Of a stretch of 64,000 nucleotides of DNA, positions 51,600 to 60,421 are shown in pieces. The stretch is from assembly GCF_008974225.1 (NCBI RefSeq), contig NZ_BKZR01000001.1, forward strand, positions 92,305-156,304, read 5' to 3'. The notes beneath the pieces are model-generated. The model had not been told where the DNA came from. It saw only the letters and a list, made by a program, of their open reading frames with translations, and did not search any database. The position numbers were made by a program, and so were the translations under genes. The DNA comes from Weizmannia acidilactici. GTDB taxonomy: Bacteria; Bacillota; Bacilli; Bacillales; Bacillaceae_C. The stretch's first letter is position 1. The number at the start of each line of letters is the position of its first letter.

Positions 51600-51776
51600 A
51601 TGGAAAGGAAACAACTGGTCCGGGAAGTGGATGAGATTTTGAATACGTATTGCAAAGGCTGTTTCATAAAATCCCATTTCAGGAAAACGCGCGGAAAAAA
51701 ATATGCCCACCAGTTTTGCATCCGCCAATGCACAGTCGGTGAGCAGTTGAAAAAATACGGGGATCAATTATCGTGA
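51600..51776 (+). CDS. ypeQ: Zinc-finger protein YpeQ
   Basis: 58 aa. The ATG at 51600 follows GAAAGGTAGG. The product contains TYCKGCFIKSHFRKTRGKKY, then AHQFCIRQCTVGEQLKKYGD, with a C-x2-C...H...C-x3-C zinc-finger arrangement typical of the YpeQ/zf family. Probably nucleic-acid binding; function unknown. The conserved location next to ypeP supports the call. Confidence 0.85.
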   Translation: MERKQLVREVDEILNTYCKGCFIKSHFRKTRGKKYAHQFCIRQCTVGEQLKKYGDQLS

Positions 51777-51842
51777 TCCCTTTCACAATCGAGAATGAAA
51801 TAAAAGGCTGACGCGGACGGCCAGCCTTATTGCATTCTATCA

Positions 51843-52046
51843 TTATGAGAGTTTCGTTACATTCGCAGCTTGCGGCCCGCGGTTGCCTTCAACAATATCG
51901 AAAGAAACTGCTTGGCCTTCTTCCAATGTTTTGAACCCTTCGCCTTGAATAGCGGTGAAGTGAACGAAAACGTCGTCTCCGCCTTCAACTTCGATAAAAC
52001 CATAGCCTTTCTCGTTATTGAACCATTTTACTTTACCGTTTTGCAT
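51843..52046 (-). CDS. cspD: Cold-shock protein CspD
   Basis: 67 aa, with TAGGAGGATTAAG upstream. It is a single cold-shock domain with RNP1 KGYGFIEV and RNP2 VFVHF, closest in memory to B. subtilis CspD (VKWFNNEKGYGFIEVEGG). It binds single-stranded RNA as a chaperone. A leader of about 100 bases follows its promoter, as is common for csp mRNAs. Confidence 0.93.
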   Translation of the reverse strand: MQNGKVKWFNNEKGYGFIEVEGGDDVFVHFTAIQGEGFKTLEEGQAVSFDIVEGNRGPQAANVTKLS

Positions 52047-52154
52047 TTCTTAATCCTCCTAAATCAAAAGCACATTCGTGCCAAAAAATGTTGCATTAAA
52101 CAGATGAAAAACCGCCATCAAGGTCGATGAAATCACTTGTTTAATGTTATAATA

Positions 52155-52183
52155 AATATACTCCAACCGGCATCTGGAGTCAA
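52155..52183 (-). promoter_or_regulatory. SigA promoter of cspD
   Basis: On the minus strand, TTGACT (52183-52178), a 17-base spacer and TATATT (52160-52155). It directs a leader of about 100 bases. Confidence 0.8.
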
Positions 52184-52303
52184 GATTTAGACAATCAAAA
52201 TTATGGAAAATGGTTGTGAATTCTTAAATTTGCAAGCGGTTTAAAACTTACCCGTGGTCAAACGATTTCTTGTATATCGTCCGCGATTATAGTAAACTGA
52301 TGG

Positions 52304-52328
52304 TATTGTATGGGAAAAGCATACAATA
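52304..52328. repeat. Perfect palindrome upstream of mntR
   Basis: TATTGTATG and CATACAATA are perfect 9-base inverted arms around GGAAAAG, ending 27 bases before the mntR ATG. It overlaps the likely transcript start, so it could be an operator or an mRNA hairpin. It does not resemble the known MntR box. Confidence 0.6.
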
Positions 52329-52355
52329 AATAGCAGTGAGAATGGGGGCCCGGGG

Positions 52356-52775
52356 ATGCCGACACCTAGTATGGAAGACTACATTGAACAAATTTTTATT
52401 TTAATTGAAAGCAAAGGATATGCGCGTGTTTCCGATATTGCCGAAGCGCTTTCCGTCCATCCCTCTTCTGTGACAAAAATGGTACAGAAGCTTGATAAAG
52501 ATGATTACCTTGTTTACGAAAAATACCGTGGTTTAGTCCTCACCCCAAAAGGCAAAAAAATCGGAAAGAGGCTTGTCGACCGCCACCATTTGCTTGAGCA
52601 GTTTTTGCGGATCATCGGGGTGGACGAAGACAATATATATAAAGATGTGGAAGGTATTGAACACCACTTAAGCTGGAATTCCATTGACCGCATCGGGGAT
52701 TTGGTGCAGTATTTTGAGGAGGACCCGAGCAGGATTGATGCGCTGAACCGGCTGCAGGCCCAAAACGGAGATTAA
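52356..52775 (+). CDS. mntR: Manganese transport regulator MntR
   Basis: 139 aa. It is a DtxR-family repressor with a winged helix (residues about 5-65) and a dimerisation/metal domain. All B. subtilis MntR metal ligands are at the same positions: D8, E11, H77, E99, E102 and H103. The start ATG is preceded by TGGGGGCCCGGGG. It represses manganese uptake genes and senses Mn(II). Confidence 0.96.
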   Translation: MPTPSMEDYIEQIFILIESKGYARVSDIAEALSVHPSSVTKMVQKLDKDDYLVYEKYRGLVLTPKGKKIGKRLVDRHHLLEQFLRIIGVDEDNIYKDVEGIEHHLSWNSIDRIGDLVQYFEEDPSRIDALNRLQAQNGD

Positions 52776-53176
52776 GCTTCCCGGGCTGTTTTTCTGTCTA
52801 TCCCGTCTGCATCCCGTACATTTGCAGGCGGGTATGGACATTATACAATGGCTGCACCAGTAACCTATGCTTTTATCAAAAACGTCGCAACCATATACTC
52901 CGCCCTGAAATTCCCTCCCTGATCCATTTTATTCCCAACTGTATTTTTCTTTTTTGCAATGCTTCAATTTTTGCGTACCAATCTGGGACGCCTCGCCCTG
53001 CCTGCTTTTCCCGGAGCAGTTCCGCGAATTCTCTGAAATCCGGCCGAAACCTTGGCGAAAATCCGAACATTTCGTGTTTTTTATGGTAAAAAAATTCATT
53101 TTATAGGTGCAATTGCATCAATAGCCATGTATGATAAAAAGTGTATGCTGATTTTGACAAAGTGAGGGATCTGACA
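52776..53176. other. Region between mntR and fhs
   Basis: 400 bases with no clear gene on the + strand. One minus-strand frame (52876-53070) looks protein-like and is listed separately. AT-rich sequence at 53070-53150 may carry the fhs promoter, but I cannot name one with confidence. Confidence 0.5.
52876..53070 (-). CDS. Doubtful 64-aa ORF
   Basis: Unrecognised. The product MFGFSPRFRPDFREFAELLR continues with GVPDWYAKIEALQKRKIQLG and IKWIREGI, an amphipathic helical composition that is more protein-like than most shadows. However, no ribosome binding site precedes the ATG, so it may be the remnant of a larger gene. Confidence 0.3.
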   Translation of the reverse strand: MFGFSPRFRPDFREFAELLREKQAGRGVPDWYAKIEALQKRKIQLGIKWIREGISGRSIWLRRF

Positions 53177-54862
53177 TTGCCAAGCCATTCAACCGGAAAG
53201 ACTGACATTGAAATCGCACAGCATGCAGTGCTAAAACCCATCAAAGACGTCGCGAAAAACTTGCAGCTTGAAGAAGATGATCTTGAGTATTACGGAAAAT
53301 ACAAAGCAAAAATTACATACGATAAAATCAATGCGTTAAAAACAAAAAAAGACGGAAAGCTTTTTCTCGTCACGTCCATTAATCCGACACCGGCCGGCGA
53401 AGGAAAATCGACGGTGACGATCGGCCTCGGGGATGCCCTGAAAAGGCTCGGGCACAAAACGGTGATTGCTCTAAGGGAACCTTCGCTCGGTCCGGTCATG
53501 GGACTGAAAGGGGGCGCAACCGGCGGAGGCTATGCCCAGGTCGTGCCGATGGAAGATATCAATCTTCATTTTACAGGCGATTTTCATGCGCTCACGGCTG
53601 CCAATAATGCGATTTCCGCGCTGCTTGATAACCATATCCACCAGGGGAATTTTCTGCAGATTGACCCGCGCCGCGTCGTCTGGAAACGGGCTGTTGATTT
53701 AAACGACCGGGCGCTCCGCCATGTTGTTGTCGGGCTTGGCGGACCAGGCAACGGTGTTCCGCGCGAAGACGGGTTTGACATCACAGTTGCTTCTGAACTG
53801 ATGGCGGTCTTATGCCTTGCGGAAGATCTGAATGACTTAAAACAGCGGATTGCCAAAATCGTGGTTGCCTATAATTACGAAAAAAAACCTGTTACCGTCG
53901 GCGACCTCGGCGTGGAAGGGGCAATTGCACTTTTATTAAAAGATGCCCTGAAACCGAATCTTGTCCAGACGATTGAACATACGCCGGCGATCGTCCACGG
54001 CGGCCCGTTTGCCAATATCGCACACGGCTGCAACAGCGTAATGGCGACAAAGACGGCATTAAAACTGGCGGACTATGTTGTGACAGAGGCAGGATTCGGT
54101 GCGGACCTCGGCGCGGAAAAATTTCTTGATATAAAGGCAAGGACAGCCGGCCTTAAACCGGACGGCGTCGTGATTGTTGCCACGATCCGTGCTTTAAAAA
54201 TGCACGGCGGTGTACGCAAAGAAGAGTTGGCGGTTGAAAATACTGCTGCGCTTCAAGCAGGCCTTTTAAATCTGCAAAAACATGTGGAAACGATTGTGGC
54301 ATTCGGGCTTCCGTTTGTTGTGGCGATCAACCGGTTTGCTTCAGATACAGAAGCGGAAATTGCGGTTTTAAAAAATTGGTGCAGCGAACGGGACATCCCG
54401 GTATCGCTTACGGAAGTGTGGGAAAAAGGGAGCGCTGGAGGAATCGACCTTGCAAACAAATTGCTTGAAGCCGCAAAACAACGGAACAATTTCCGTCCGA
54501 TTTATCCGCTTGAGTCAACCATTGAAGAAAAAATCGAAACGATTGTCCGGAAAGTATACGGCGGAACAGGTGTGGAATTTTCAACGAAAGCGCTCAGGCA
54601 AATGGAAGATTTTAAACGCTTCGGCTGGGGGCATCTCCCGGTTTGCATCGCTAAAACGCAGTATTCTTTGTCCGATGACCCGAAAAAAACCGGGCGCCCG
54701 GTTGATTTTGCCATCCATGTCCGCGAGCTTGTGCCGAAGCTTGGCGCCGGCTTTATTGTTGCTTTAACGGGGGACGTATTGACGATGCCCGGGCTGCCGA
54801 TAGAGCCGGCTGCTTACCAGATGGATGTCGATGAAAACGGCAGGGCAATCGGACTCTTTTAA
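53177..54862 (+). CDS. fhs: Formate--tetrahydrofolate ligase
   Basis: 561 aa if started at TTG 53177, which follows GTGAGGG at eight bases; in-frame GTG codons at 53141 and 53162 are alternatives. It makes 10-formyl-THF from formate, THF and ATP. The nucleotide-binding segment TPAGEGKSTVTIGL is near residue 65. Other family blocks are GGATGGGYAQVVPMEDINLH, FTGDFHA and GFGADLGAEKF. It supplies one-carbon units also used by thyA/dfrA folate cycling downstream. Confidence 0.95.
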   Translation: MPSHSTGKTDIEIAQHAVLKPIKDVAKNLQLEEDDLEYYGKYKAKITYDKINALKTKKDGKLFLVTSINPTPAGEGKSTVTIGLGDALKRLGHKTVIALREPSLGPVMGLKGGATGGGYAQVVPMEDINLHFTGDFHALTAANNAISALLDNHIHQGNFLQIDPRRVVWKRAVDLNDRALRHVVVGLGGPGNGVPREDGFDITVASELMAVLCLAEDLNDLKQRIAKIVVAYNYEKKPVTVGDLGVEGAIALLLKDALKPNLVQTIEHTPAIVHGGPFANIAHGCNSVMATKTALKLADYVVTEAGFGADLGAEKFLDIKARTAGLKPDGVVIVATIRALKMHGGVRKEELAVENTAALQAGLLNLQKHVETIVAFGLPFVVAINRFASDTEAEIAVLKNWCSERDIPVSLTEVWEKGSAGGIDLANKLLEAAKQRNNFRPIYPLESTIEEKIETIVRKVYGGTGVEFSTKALRQMEDFKRFGWGHLPVCIAKTQYSLSDDPKKTGRPVDFAIHVRELVPKLGAGFIVALTGDVLTMPGLPIEPAAYQMDVDENGRAIGLF

Positions 54863-54875
54863 TGGGGGAAAAGCG

Positions 54876-55373
54876 ATGTTTGACCCCACTGCTTTTGAAA
54901 ATATGAAGACGGTTTTTGAAGGGGCGGCTTATGACCTCGATTTAAGCGGGGAAGCAGCCATTATCGGGCGGAACGATATCGTCGATTTGGCCGGGATGTC
55001 GCGGGACTATAGGATTACGCTTACGCTTCCCGCCTGGAGGGAGGCAAGCGCAACGGTCCGGCTTTTTGCACCGTTTGCACAGCTGGCGGCGGAAATTTTG
55101 GACGGGTTTTCCGGGAATGGAGCAGGTGCTTATGCCTGGATTACTTTTTCGTGGCAAAACACGAAAAAATCTGACGCCTATAAAAGCATCATCCGCTCGC
55201 TGTGGGGTGGCCGCCATTTTGAAGAAAGGTCCGTTTATTCATCATTCTCCGGCACGTCAGAAGAAGTCATCATTGATTTTAACCGGCTGATTACGGAAGA
55301 TCTGATGGATGATTTGCTGGAAATGCTCCACCATGCCGTCAAAACTTTGCACCATTTGAAATCCAGCCCGTAA
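54876..55373 (+). CDS. Hypothetical 165-aa protein following fhs
   Basis: I do not recognise this family. ATG 54876 follows AATGGGGGAAAAGCG, 13 bases after the fhs stop, so the two are co-transcribed. The product is soluble and mixed alpha/beta (MFDPTAFENMKTVFEGAAYD; DYRITLTLPAWREASATVRL) with a C-terminal helix rich in Leu and His (LLEMLHHAVKTLHHLKSSP). No signal peptide or membrane segment. A terminator follows directly. Confidence 0.85.
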   Translation: MFDPTAFENMKTVFEGAAYDLDLSGEAAIIGRNDIVDLAGMSRDYRITLTLPAWREASATVRLFAPFAQLAAEILDGFSGNGAGAYAWITFSWQNTKKSDAYKSIIRSLWGGRHFEERSVYSSFSGTSEEVIIDFNRLITEDLMDDLLEMLHHAVKTLHHLKSSP

Positions 55374-55407
55374 AAAAGCTGCACCCTGCACCGTGCAGCT
55401 TTTTTAT
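55372..55407 (+). terminator. Terminator of the fhs operon
   Basis: AAAAAGCTGCAC pairs with GTGCAGCTTTTTT around an 8-base loop. Confidence 0.9.
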
Positions 55408-55457
55408 TCGCCAGATAAAAACATGGTAAAATAAAAAGCACGAAGAAAGGAGCGCAT

Positions 55458-56108
55458 ATGCAAGGAAATTCAATTTTAATACATATTGAACAGTTTGCCC
55501 GCACTTTCCACAGCGGGGATGCTTCCGGGCACGACTGGCACCATATTGACCGCGTCCGCCGGCTCGCATTATATATTGCGGAAAAAGAAGGAAAAGGGGA
55601 CCGGTTTATCATTGAAGCGGCCGCCCTTTTGCACGATATCCCTGATGAAAAAATGCATGCCGGCAAAAAAGAAGGTGAAGAAATACTGCACCGTTTTTTG
55701 GGCGGGCTTCCGCTAGTGGAGGAGACAAAAAAACATATCGCCGAGATCGTTTTTTCCATTTCTTTTAAAGGTGGAAACGAAGCGGAACTGACAAGTTTTG
55801 AAGCGATGGCTGTCCGGGATGCCGACCGCCTTGATGCGATCGGCGCCATCGGAATTGCCCGCGCATTCGCATACGGCGGGAAAAAGGGCCAGCCGCTCTA
55901 TGAACCGGCTCTTCCTGTCAGAAGCGCGATGACGGTTGTAGAATACCGGAACGGGAAAACATCGTCGATCCATCATTTCTATGAAAAACTATTGCTTCTA
56001 AAAGACAGGCTCCATACCGAAACGGCCAAAAGCCTTGCGGAGGAGCGCCACCGGTTTATGAAGCAGTTTTTACAGCATTTTTATAAAGAATGGAATGTTG
56101 GACAATGA
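55458..56108 (+). CDS. ypgQ: HD-domain phosphohydrolase YpgQ
   Basis: 216 aa, with AAAGGAGCGC upstream of the ATG. The HD motif residues are in GHDWHHIDRVRRLAL, LLHDIPDEK and DADRLDAIGAIGIAR. B. subtilis YpgQ is a pyrophosphohydrolase acting on nucleotides in vitro. It overlaps the following ABC-F gene by four bases. Confidence 0.93.
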   Translation: MQGNSILIHIEQFARTFHSGDASGHDWHHIDRVRRLALYIAEKEGKGDRFIIEAAALLHDIPDEKMHAGKKEGEEILHRFLGGLPLVEETKKHIAEIVFSISFKGGNEAELTSFEAMAVRDADRLDAIGAIGIARAFAYGGKKGQPLYEPALPVRSAMTVVEYRNGKTSSIHHFYEKLLLLKDRLHTETAKSLAEERHRFMKQFLQHFYKEWNVGQ

Positions 56109-57994
56109 AAATGTTATCAGTCGAAGGGCTTTCAAAATCATACGGAGATAAAGTGCTGTTTGACCATCTGTCTTTCCGTATCGGGGAGCAGGAACGGATC
56201 GGCCTTGTCGGTGTCAATGGGTCGGGAAAATCGAGCCTTTTAAAAATCATTGCCGGGCATGACGATGCAGACCTCGGGGATTTGACGCGCCCGAATGATT
56301 ACACGATCGGTTATTTGCCACAGGATCCCGAGCTTCAGCCCGATTTAACGGTGCTTGAACAGGTGTATCATAGCGGATCCCCTTTGATGGCGCTTTTGCA
56401 ATCGTATGAAGAGGCGCTGATTGAAATGCAAAAGGATCCGGGAAATGCTGTCTTACAGGAAAAACTGTTCCGGCTGCAAAAAGAAATGGATGCTCATAGC
56501 GCTTGGGAAGCGGGCGCCAATGCGCAAGCGATCCTTTCGAAACTCGGTATCCGCGATTTTGAAAAGAAAATTTCGAGCTTATCAGGCGGTCAGAAAAAGC
56601 GGGCAGCCCTTGCCCAGGTGCTGATTGAAACGCCTGATCTGCTCATTTTGGACGAACCAACCAACCATCTCGATTATCCGGCGGTGAAGTGGCTGGAAGA
56701 GTTTATCGCGAAATACCCCTATTCCGTTTTATTTGTGACGCACGACCGGTATTTCCTGGATCGGACGGCAAACCGGATTTTCGAGCTCGACCGTGGGAAA
56801 CTTTACAGCTATAGAGGAAATTATCAGGATTTTATTGAAGCTAAAGCGCGGCGGGAAGAAGAAATGCAGCTGCAGGAAGAAAAGCTGAAAAACTTATACC
56901 GTCGTGAACTCGCCTGGATAAGGCGCGGGGCAAAAGCGCGCTCGACTAAACAAAAAGCGAGGATCCAGCGCTTTGAAGAACTTGAATCGAACCTTGGTAA
57001 AGTTCCACAGCAAAATGAAGTGGATATGGCGCTTGCCGGAAGCCGGCTAGGCAAGCAGGTTTTTGAACTGAAGCATGCTTATAAAGCGTTCGAAAATGAG
57101 GCGATTCTTAAAGATTTCAATCTGCTTGTCAAACCGGGCGACCGGATCGGGATCACAGGGAAAAACGGAAGCGGAAAATCGACGCTGATGAATATTTTGG
57201 CAGGGGTGGTTCCGCTTGACAGCGGGGAACTCGTAACCGGGCAAACCGTAAAAATTGCATATTACCGGCAGGAAACGTCTGATATGGATGAAAACAAGCG
57301 GATGATTGAGTATATCCGCGAAGCCGGTGACGCGGTAACGACAAAAGACGGGGAAACGATTTCCGCTGCGCAGATGCTTGAAAAATTCCTTTTCGGCATG
57401 CACACGCACGGCACTCCGATCCGGAAGCTTTCAGGCGGCGAGAAACGCAGGCTGTATTTGCTGAAATTGTTGATGACACACCCCAATGTGCTGCTTTTGG
57501 ACGAACCGACAAATGATCTGGATACCGAGACGCTGACCGTTCTTGAGGACTATTTTGAGCAGTTTCCGGGCGTTGTCATTTCCGTTTCGCATGACCGCTA
57601 TTTTTTGGATAAAACGGCAGAGCAGCTGCTCATTTTTGAAAGAAGCGGAAAAATCAGCCGGTTTTTCGGTTCTTACAGCGATTACCTTGAAAGTACACTT
57701 GACGTGCAAAAACCGGAAGCAAAGCTGAAAGAGCATCCCGGCCCGCAGCCGAAAAAGGAAACAAAACGAAAAAAACTTTCGTACAAAGAACAGCGGGAAT
57801 GGGAAGAACTTGACGGGAAGATTGAAGCGTGCGAGCAAAAAATTGCTGCTTTAAACGCAGAACTTGAAAAAGCGGGGTCGGACTTTGTGAAAGCGCAGGA
57901 AATGATGAAGGCGCTTGAAGCTGAAAATGAAAAGCTGGAATATTTGATTGAACGCTGGAGCTACCTGTCAGAGCTGCAGGATGGAAACATCTAA
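56105..57994 (+). CDS. yfmR: ABC-F family ATPase (YfmR/Uup-like)
   Basis: 629 aa from ATG 56105, equal to B. subtilis YfmR in length; ATG 56111 is also possible. Two ABC domains without membrane parts: Walker A GVNGSGKS near residue 38 and GKNGSGKS near 355, signatures LSGGQKKRAAL and LSGGEKRRLYL, and the P-site linker with ARSTKQKARIQRFEELE. The C-terminal coiled coil starts near residue 560. ABC-F proteins of this group rescue stalled ribosomes. Here it is coupled to ypgQ, not at the B. subtilis yfm locus. Confidence 0.9.
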   Translation: MKMLSVEGLSKSYGDKVLFDHLSFRIGEQERIGLVGVNGSGKSSLLKIIAGHDDADLGDLTRPNDYTIGYLPQDPELQPDLTVLEQVYHSGSPLMALLQSYEEALIEMQKDPGNAVLQEKLFRLQKEMDAHSAWEAGANAQAILSKLGIRDFEKKISSLSGGQKKRAALAQVLIETPDLLILDEPTNHLDYPAVKWLEEFIAKYPYSVLFVTHDRYFLDRTANRIFELDRGKLYSYRGNYQDFIEAKARREEEMQLQEEKLKNLYRRELAWIRRGAKARSTKQKARIQRFEELESNLGKVPQQNEVDMALAGSRLGKQVFELKHAYKAFENEAILKDFNLLVKPGDRIGITGKNGSGKSTLMNILAGVVPLDSGELVTGQTVKIAYYRQETSDMDENKRMIEYIREAGDAVTTKDGETISAAQMLEKFLFGMHTHGTPIRKLSGGEKRRLYLLKLLMTHPNVLLLDEPTNDLDTETLTVLEDYFEQFPGVVISVSHDRYFLDKTAEQLLIFERSGKISRFFGSYSDYLESTLDVQKPEAKLKEHPGPQPKKETKRKKLSYKEQREWEELDGKIEACEQKIAALNAELEKAGSDFVKAQEMMKALEAENEKLEYLIERWSYLSELQDGNI

Positions 57995-58057
57995 TTCGTG
58001 TATCCACCGTAAATATGGTAAAATGCTAGTAGATTGATTGGGAAAGGCGGTGTGGAC

Positions 58058-59182
58058 ATGAAAATTAAAGCGATCGAACCGACGCCGAGCCCGAATACGA
58101 TGAAAGTCATTTTGACTGAGGAGCTCCCAGACGGCTCCCGCAACAATTATAAAAAAGGGCAGGAAGAAGGCGTGCCCCCGTTGATCCGCGAAATTTTAAA
58201 TATTGACGGCGTCAAGGGCGTTTACCATGTCGCCGATTTTCTTGCGGTGGAGCGGAACGGGAAAACTGACTGGCAGGATATACTGCCGAAAGTGCGCGAA
58301 GTTTTCGGAGAAACGGAGGGGGAAAGCGGAAGCGGTGCGCTTGTTAATGAACATTACGGCGAAATCCAGGTAGTCGTGCAAATGTTTAAGGGCATTCCCA
58401 TCCAAGTGAAATGTACCGACGGCGAACAGGAAAAACGTTTCGGGCTCCCGGCTTATTTTGCCGAGGCGCTCGCAGCTGCACAGCTTGAAGGCGAAAATTA
58501 TGTCTTCCTGCGGAAATGGAAAGATTTTGGCATACGTTACGGAGATCTTGACGAGATCGGCCGTGATGTCACGGAAGAAATCATTGCCGCTTACCCGAAA
58601 GAAAAGCTTGACAGGCTTGTCAATGAGGCGAAGCATCAGGCGCCGCAGCCCGGGGCCAAAAAACGGCTGAAATTGACATCCGATATGCTTGAAACGGATG
58701 ACTGGAGGGAGAGATACCGGCTGCTTGAAGAAATGGAAGATCCGGAACTTTCTGATCTCCCGGTGCTTAAAAAAGCTCTTTCGGATGAAAAACCATCGAT
58801 CAGAAGGCTAGCCGTCGTTTATTTGGGCATGGTGAAAGACAAAAAAGTGCTGCCGCTATTGTACCGAGGCCTGCACGATGCAAATGCAAGCGTTCGGCGG
58901 ACTGCGGGGGATGCCTTAAGCGACCTCGGCTTTAAAGAAGCGTGCGATGAGATGGCAAAAGCGTTAAAAGACAGCAGCAAAATCGTCCGCTGGCGTGCCG
59001 CGATGTTTTTGTATGAAGAAGGCGATGAAACGGTCCTGCCTGCTTTAAGAGAAGCCGAGAATGACCCTGAATTTGAGGTCAGGCTCCAGGTCAAAATGGC
59101 GATCGAAAGGATTACAAAAGGTGAGAAAGCAAAAGGTTCGGTCTGGAAGCAAATGACGGAAGCAAGGCAGTCCCAATCTTAA
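58058..59182 (+). CDS. ypgR: Conserved virulence factor C-like protein YpgR
   Basis: 374 aa from ATG 58058, with GGAAAGGCGG upstream. The N-terminal Nfu-like scaffold domain (residues 1-about 85; EPTPSPNTMKVILTEELPDG) is followed by a middle domain and HEAT-like repeats from about 225 to 360 (VLKKALSDEKPSIRRLAVVY; LHDANASVRRTAGDALSDLG). Homologues in staphylococci (CvfC) influence virulence. Molecular role unknown, perhaps linked to iron-sulfur proteins. ypgR-brxA are neighbours here without ilvD between them. Confidence 0.93.
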   Translation: MKIKAIEPTPSPNTMKVILTEELPDGSRNNYKKGQEEGVPPLIREILNIDGVKGVYHVADFLAVERNGKTDWQDILPKVREVFGETEGESGSGALVNEHYGEIQVVVQMFKGIPIQVKCTDGEQEKRFGLPAYFAEALAAAQLEGENYVFLRKWKDFGIRYGDLDEIGRDVTEEIIAAYPKEKLDRLVNEAKHQAPQPGAKKRLKLTSDMLETDDWRERYRLLEEMEDPELSDLPVLKKALSDEKPSIRRLAVVYLGMVKDKKVLPLLYRGLHDANASVRRTAGDALSDLGFKEACDEMAKALKDSSKIVRWRAAMFLYEEGDETVLPALREAENDPEFEVRLQVKMAIERITKGEKAKGSVWKQMTEARQSQS

Positions 59183-59204
59183 AGATAAAGGAGGAAAATG
59201 AAAG

Positions 59205-59639
59205 ATGTCGATGGCATATGAAGAATACATGAAGGCGTTGATCGCGCCGATGAGGGAAGAACTGACAAGCAACGGTTTTACAGAACTGCGCACCTTGGAA
59301 GAAGTGGAAACATATATGGAAAAGGCAGAGGGCACGACTTTGGTTGTCGTGAACTCCGTTTGCGGTTGTGCAGCCGGCCTGGCGCGCCCGGCAATTGTGG
59401 AAGCAATCCGGACATCCGAAAAGAAACCGGCCCATTTGGTGACCGTTTTTGCAGGGCAGGATAAAGAAGCAACGGCAAAAATGCGCGAATATTTTACCGG
59501 TATTGAGCCTTCTTCCCCGTCTGTTGCGCTCCTTCAAGGGAAAGAAGTCGTCCATTTTATCCCGAGAAGCGATATCGAAGGGCATGAAGTGGAAGAAATC
59601 ATTGAAAATCTGCATACGGCTTTCAGGCAGTACTGCTGA
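59205..59639 (+). CDS. brxA: Bacilliredoxin BrxA (YphP)
   Basis: 144 aa, with AAAGGAGGAAAATG upstream. The thioredoxin-fold family motif CGC is at C53-G54-C55 (VVNSVCGCAAGLARPAI). It removes bacillithiol from oxidised proteins. 22 bases separate it from ypgR. Confidence 0.95.
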   Translation: MSMAYEEYMKALIAPMREELTSNGFTELRTLEEVETYMEKAEGTTLVVVNSVCGCAAGLARPAIVEAIRTSEKKPAHLVTVFAGQDKEATAKMREYFTGIEPSSPSVALLQGKEVVHFIPRSDIEGHEVEEIIENLHTAFRQYC

Positions 59640-59700
59640 AAAAAAGCAGGCCTCTTTCTGTGCGGCATCCCCGGCATGCGCAAAGGGGTCTGCTTTTTTC
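59640..59700 (+). terminator. Terminator after brxA
   Basis: AAAAAGCAG-CC-CTTT pairs with AAAG-GG-CTGCTTTTTT, with mismatches and a 20-base loop. Confidence 0.8.
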
Positions 59701-59779
59701 TGCACCTGCTTAATGCAAGTGCCAATTAAATATTATATAATAAATTCATATCGGAATCTTAAGGCTGAGGGAGGGGAAA

Positions 59780-60388
59780 ATGATGAAAAAGTGGCTGAAA
59801 AAATCGGCTGTGGTCCTTGTTTCTGTTTTAACATTTGGTTTGGTGCCTCCTTCCCATGCCATTTGGAACTATTTATACAAGGCCGACAATAATATTGAGC
59901 AGGGAAGCACGGAAACAGCCGCCAATCTATCAAGTCGCTCGAATGCTGTTACGGAACGGAAACTTACCGATGAAGAATATAGCAGCCAGTTGGTCAGCGA
60001 ATTTTTAGATGAAGCGGAAGAGCAGGCTTACCGGAAATTCGGGGCGAAAATCAGGCCGGTGATTGAAGATGAATTTTGTGCAGTGATATTGCCGAATATT
60101 GAAACGGCGATTGCAGAAACTGTACGCAATTATCCCCAGGAAAAACTGCCTCTTTTAGCGGTTTCGGACCAGCCGAGCGCCGGCACCGGTGAAAAAATTT
60201 TCCATATATACAATACAGAAACAAAAGAAGATGTGATTCGCTTCCACGTACGGCGCGAACATCCGCCCGGTGACGGATACTATTTCAACTTCCACTACCA
60301 TGTCGCCTTCGACAATTTCCAAACGCACCGCCATCTTGGCACGATTTATTGGGATAAAAACATGCCGCCGCAATGGATGAAAGTATAA
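59780..60388 (+). CDS. ypjP: YpjP-like exported protein
   Basis: 202 aa, with GAGGGAGGGG upstream. The signal peptide spans residues 1-27 (KKSAVVLVSVLTFGLVPPSHA). The mature part ends with the conserved RREHPPGDGYYFNFHYHVAF and DNFQTHRHLGTIYWDKNMPP blocks. A conserved Bacillus family of unknown function. It lies upstream of thyA as in B. subtilis. Confidence 0.92.
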   Translation: MMKKWLKKSAVVLVSVLTFGLVPPSHAIWNYLYKADNNIEQGSTETAANLSSRSNAVTERKLTDEEYSSQLVSEFLDEAEEQAYRKFGAKIRPVIEDEFCAVILPNIETAIAETVRNYPQEKLPLLAVSDQPSAGTGEKIFHIYNTETKEDVIRFHVRREHPPGDGYYFNFHYHVAFDNFQTHRHLGTIYWDKNMPPQWMKV

Positions 60389-60421
60389 TATTTGAATGTT
60401 TAAAAAGGGTGGAATCAAATT

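Noticed and set aside
53141..53176. N-terminal extension of fhs from GTG 53141
   Set aside because: No ribosome binding site is present; the family N terminus and the GAGGG sequence favour TTG 53177.
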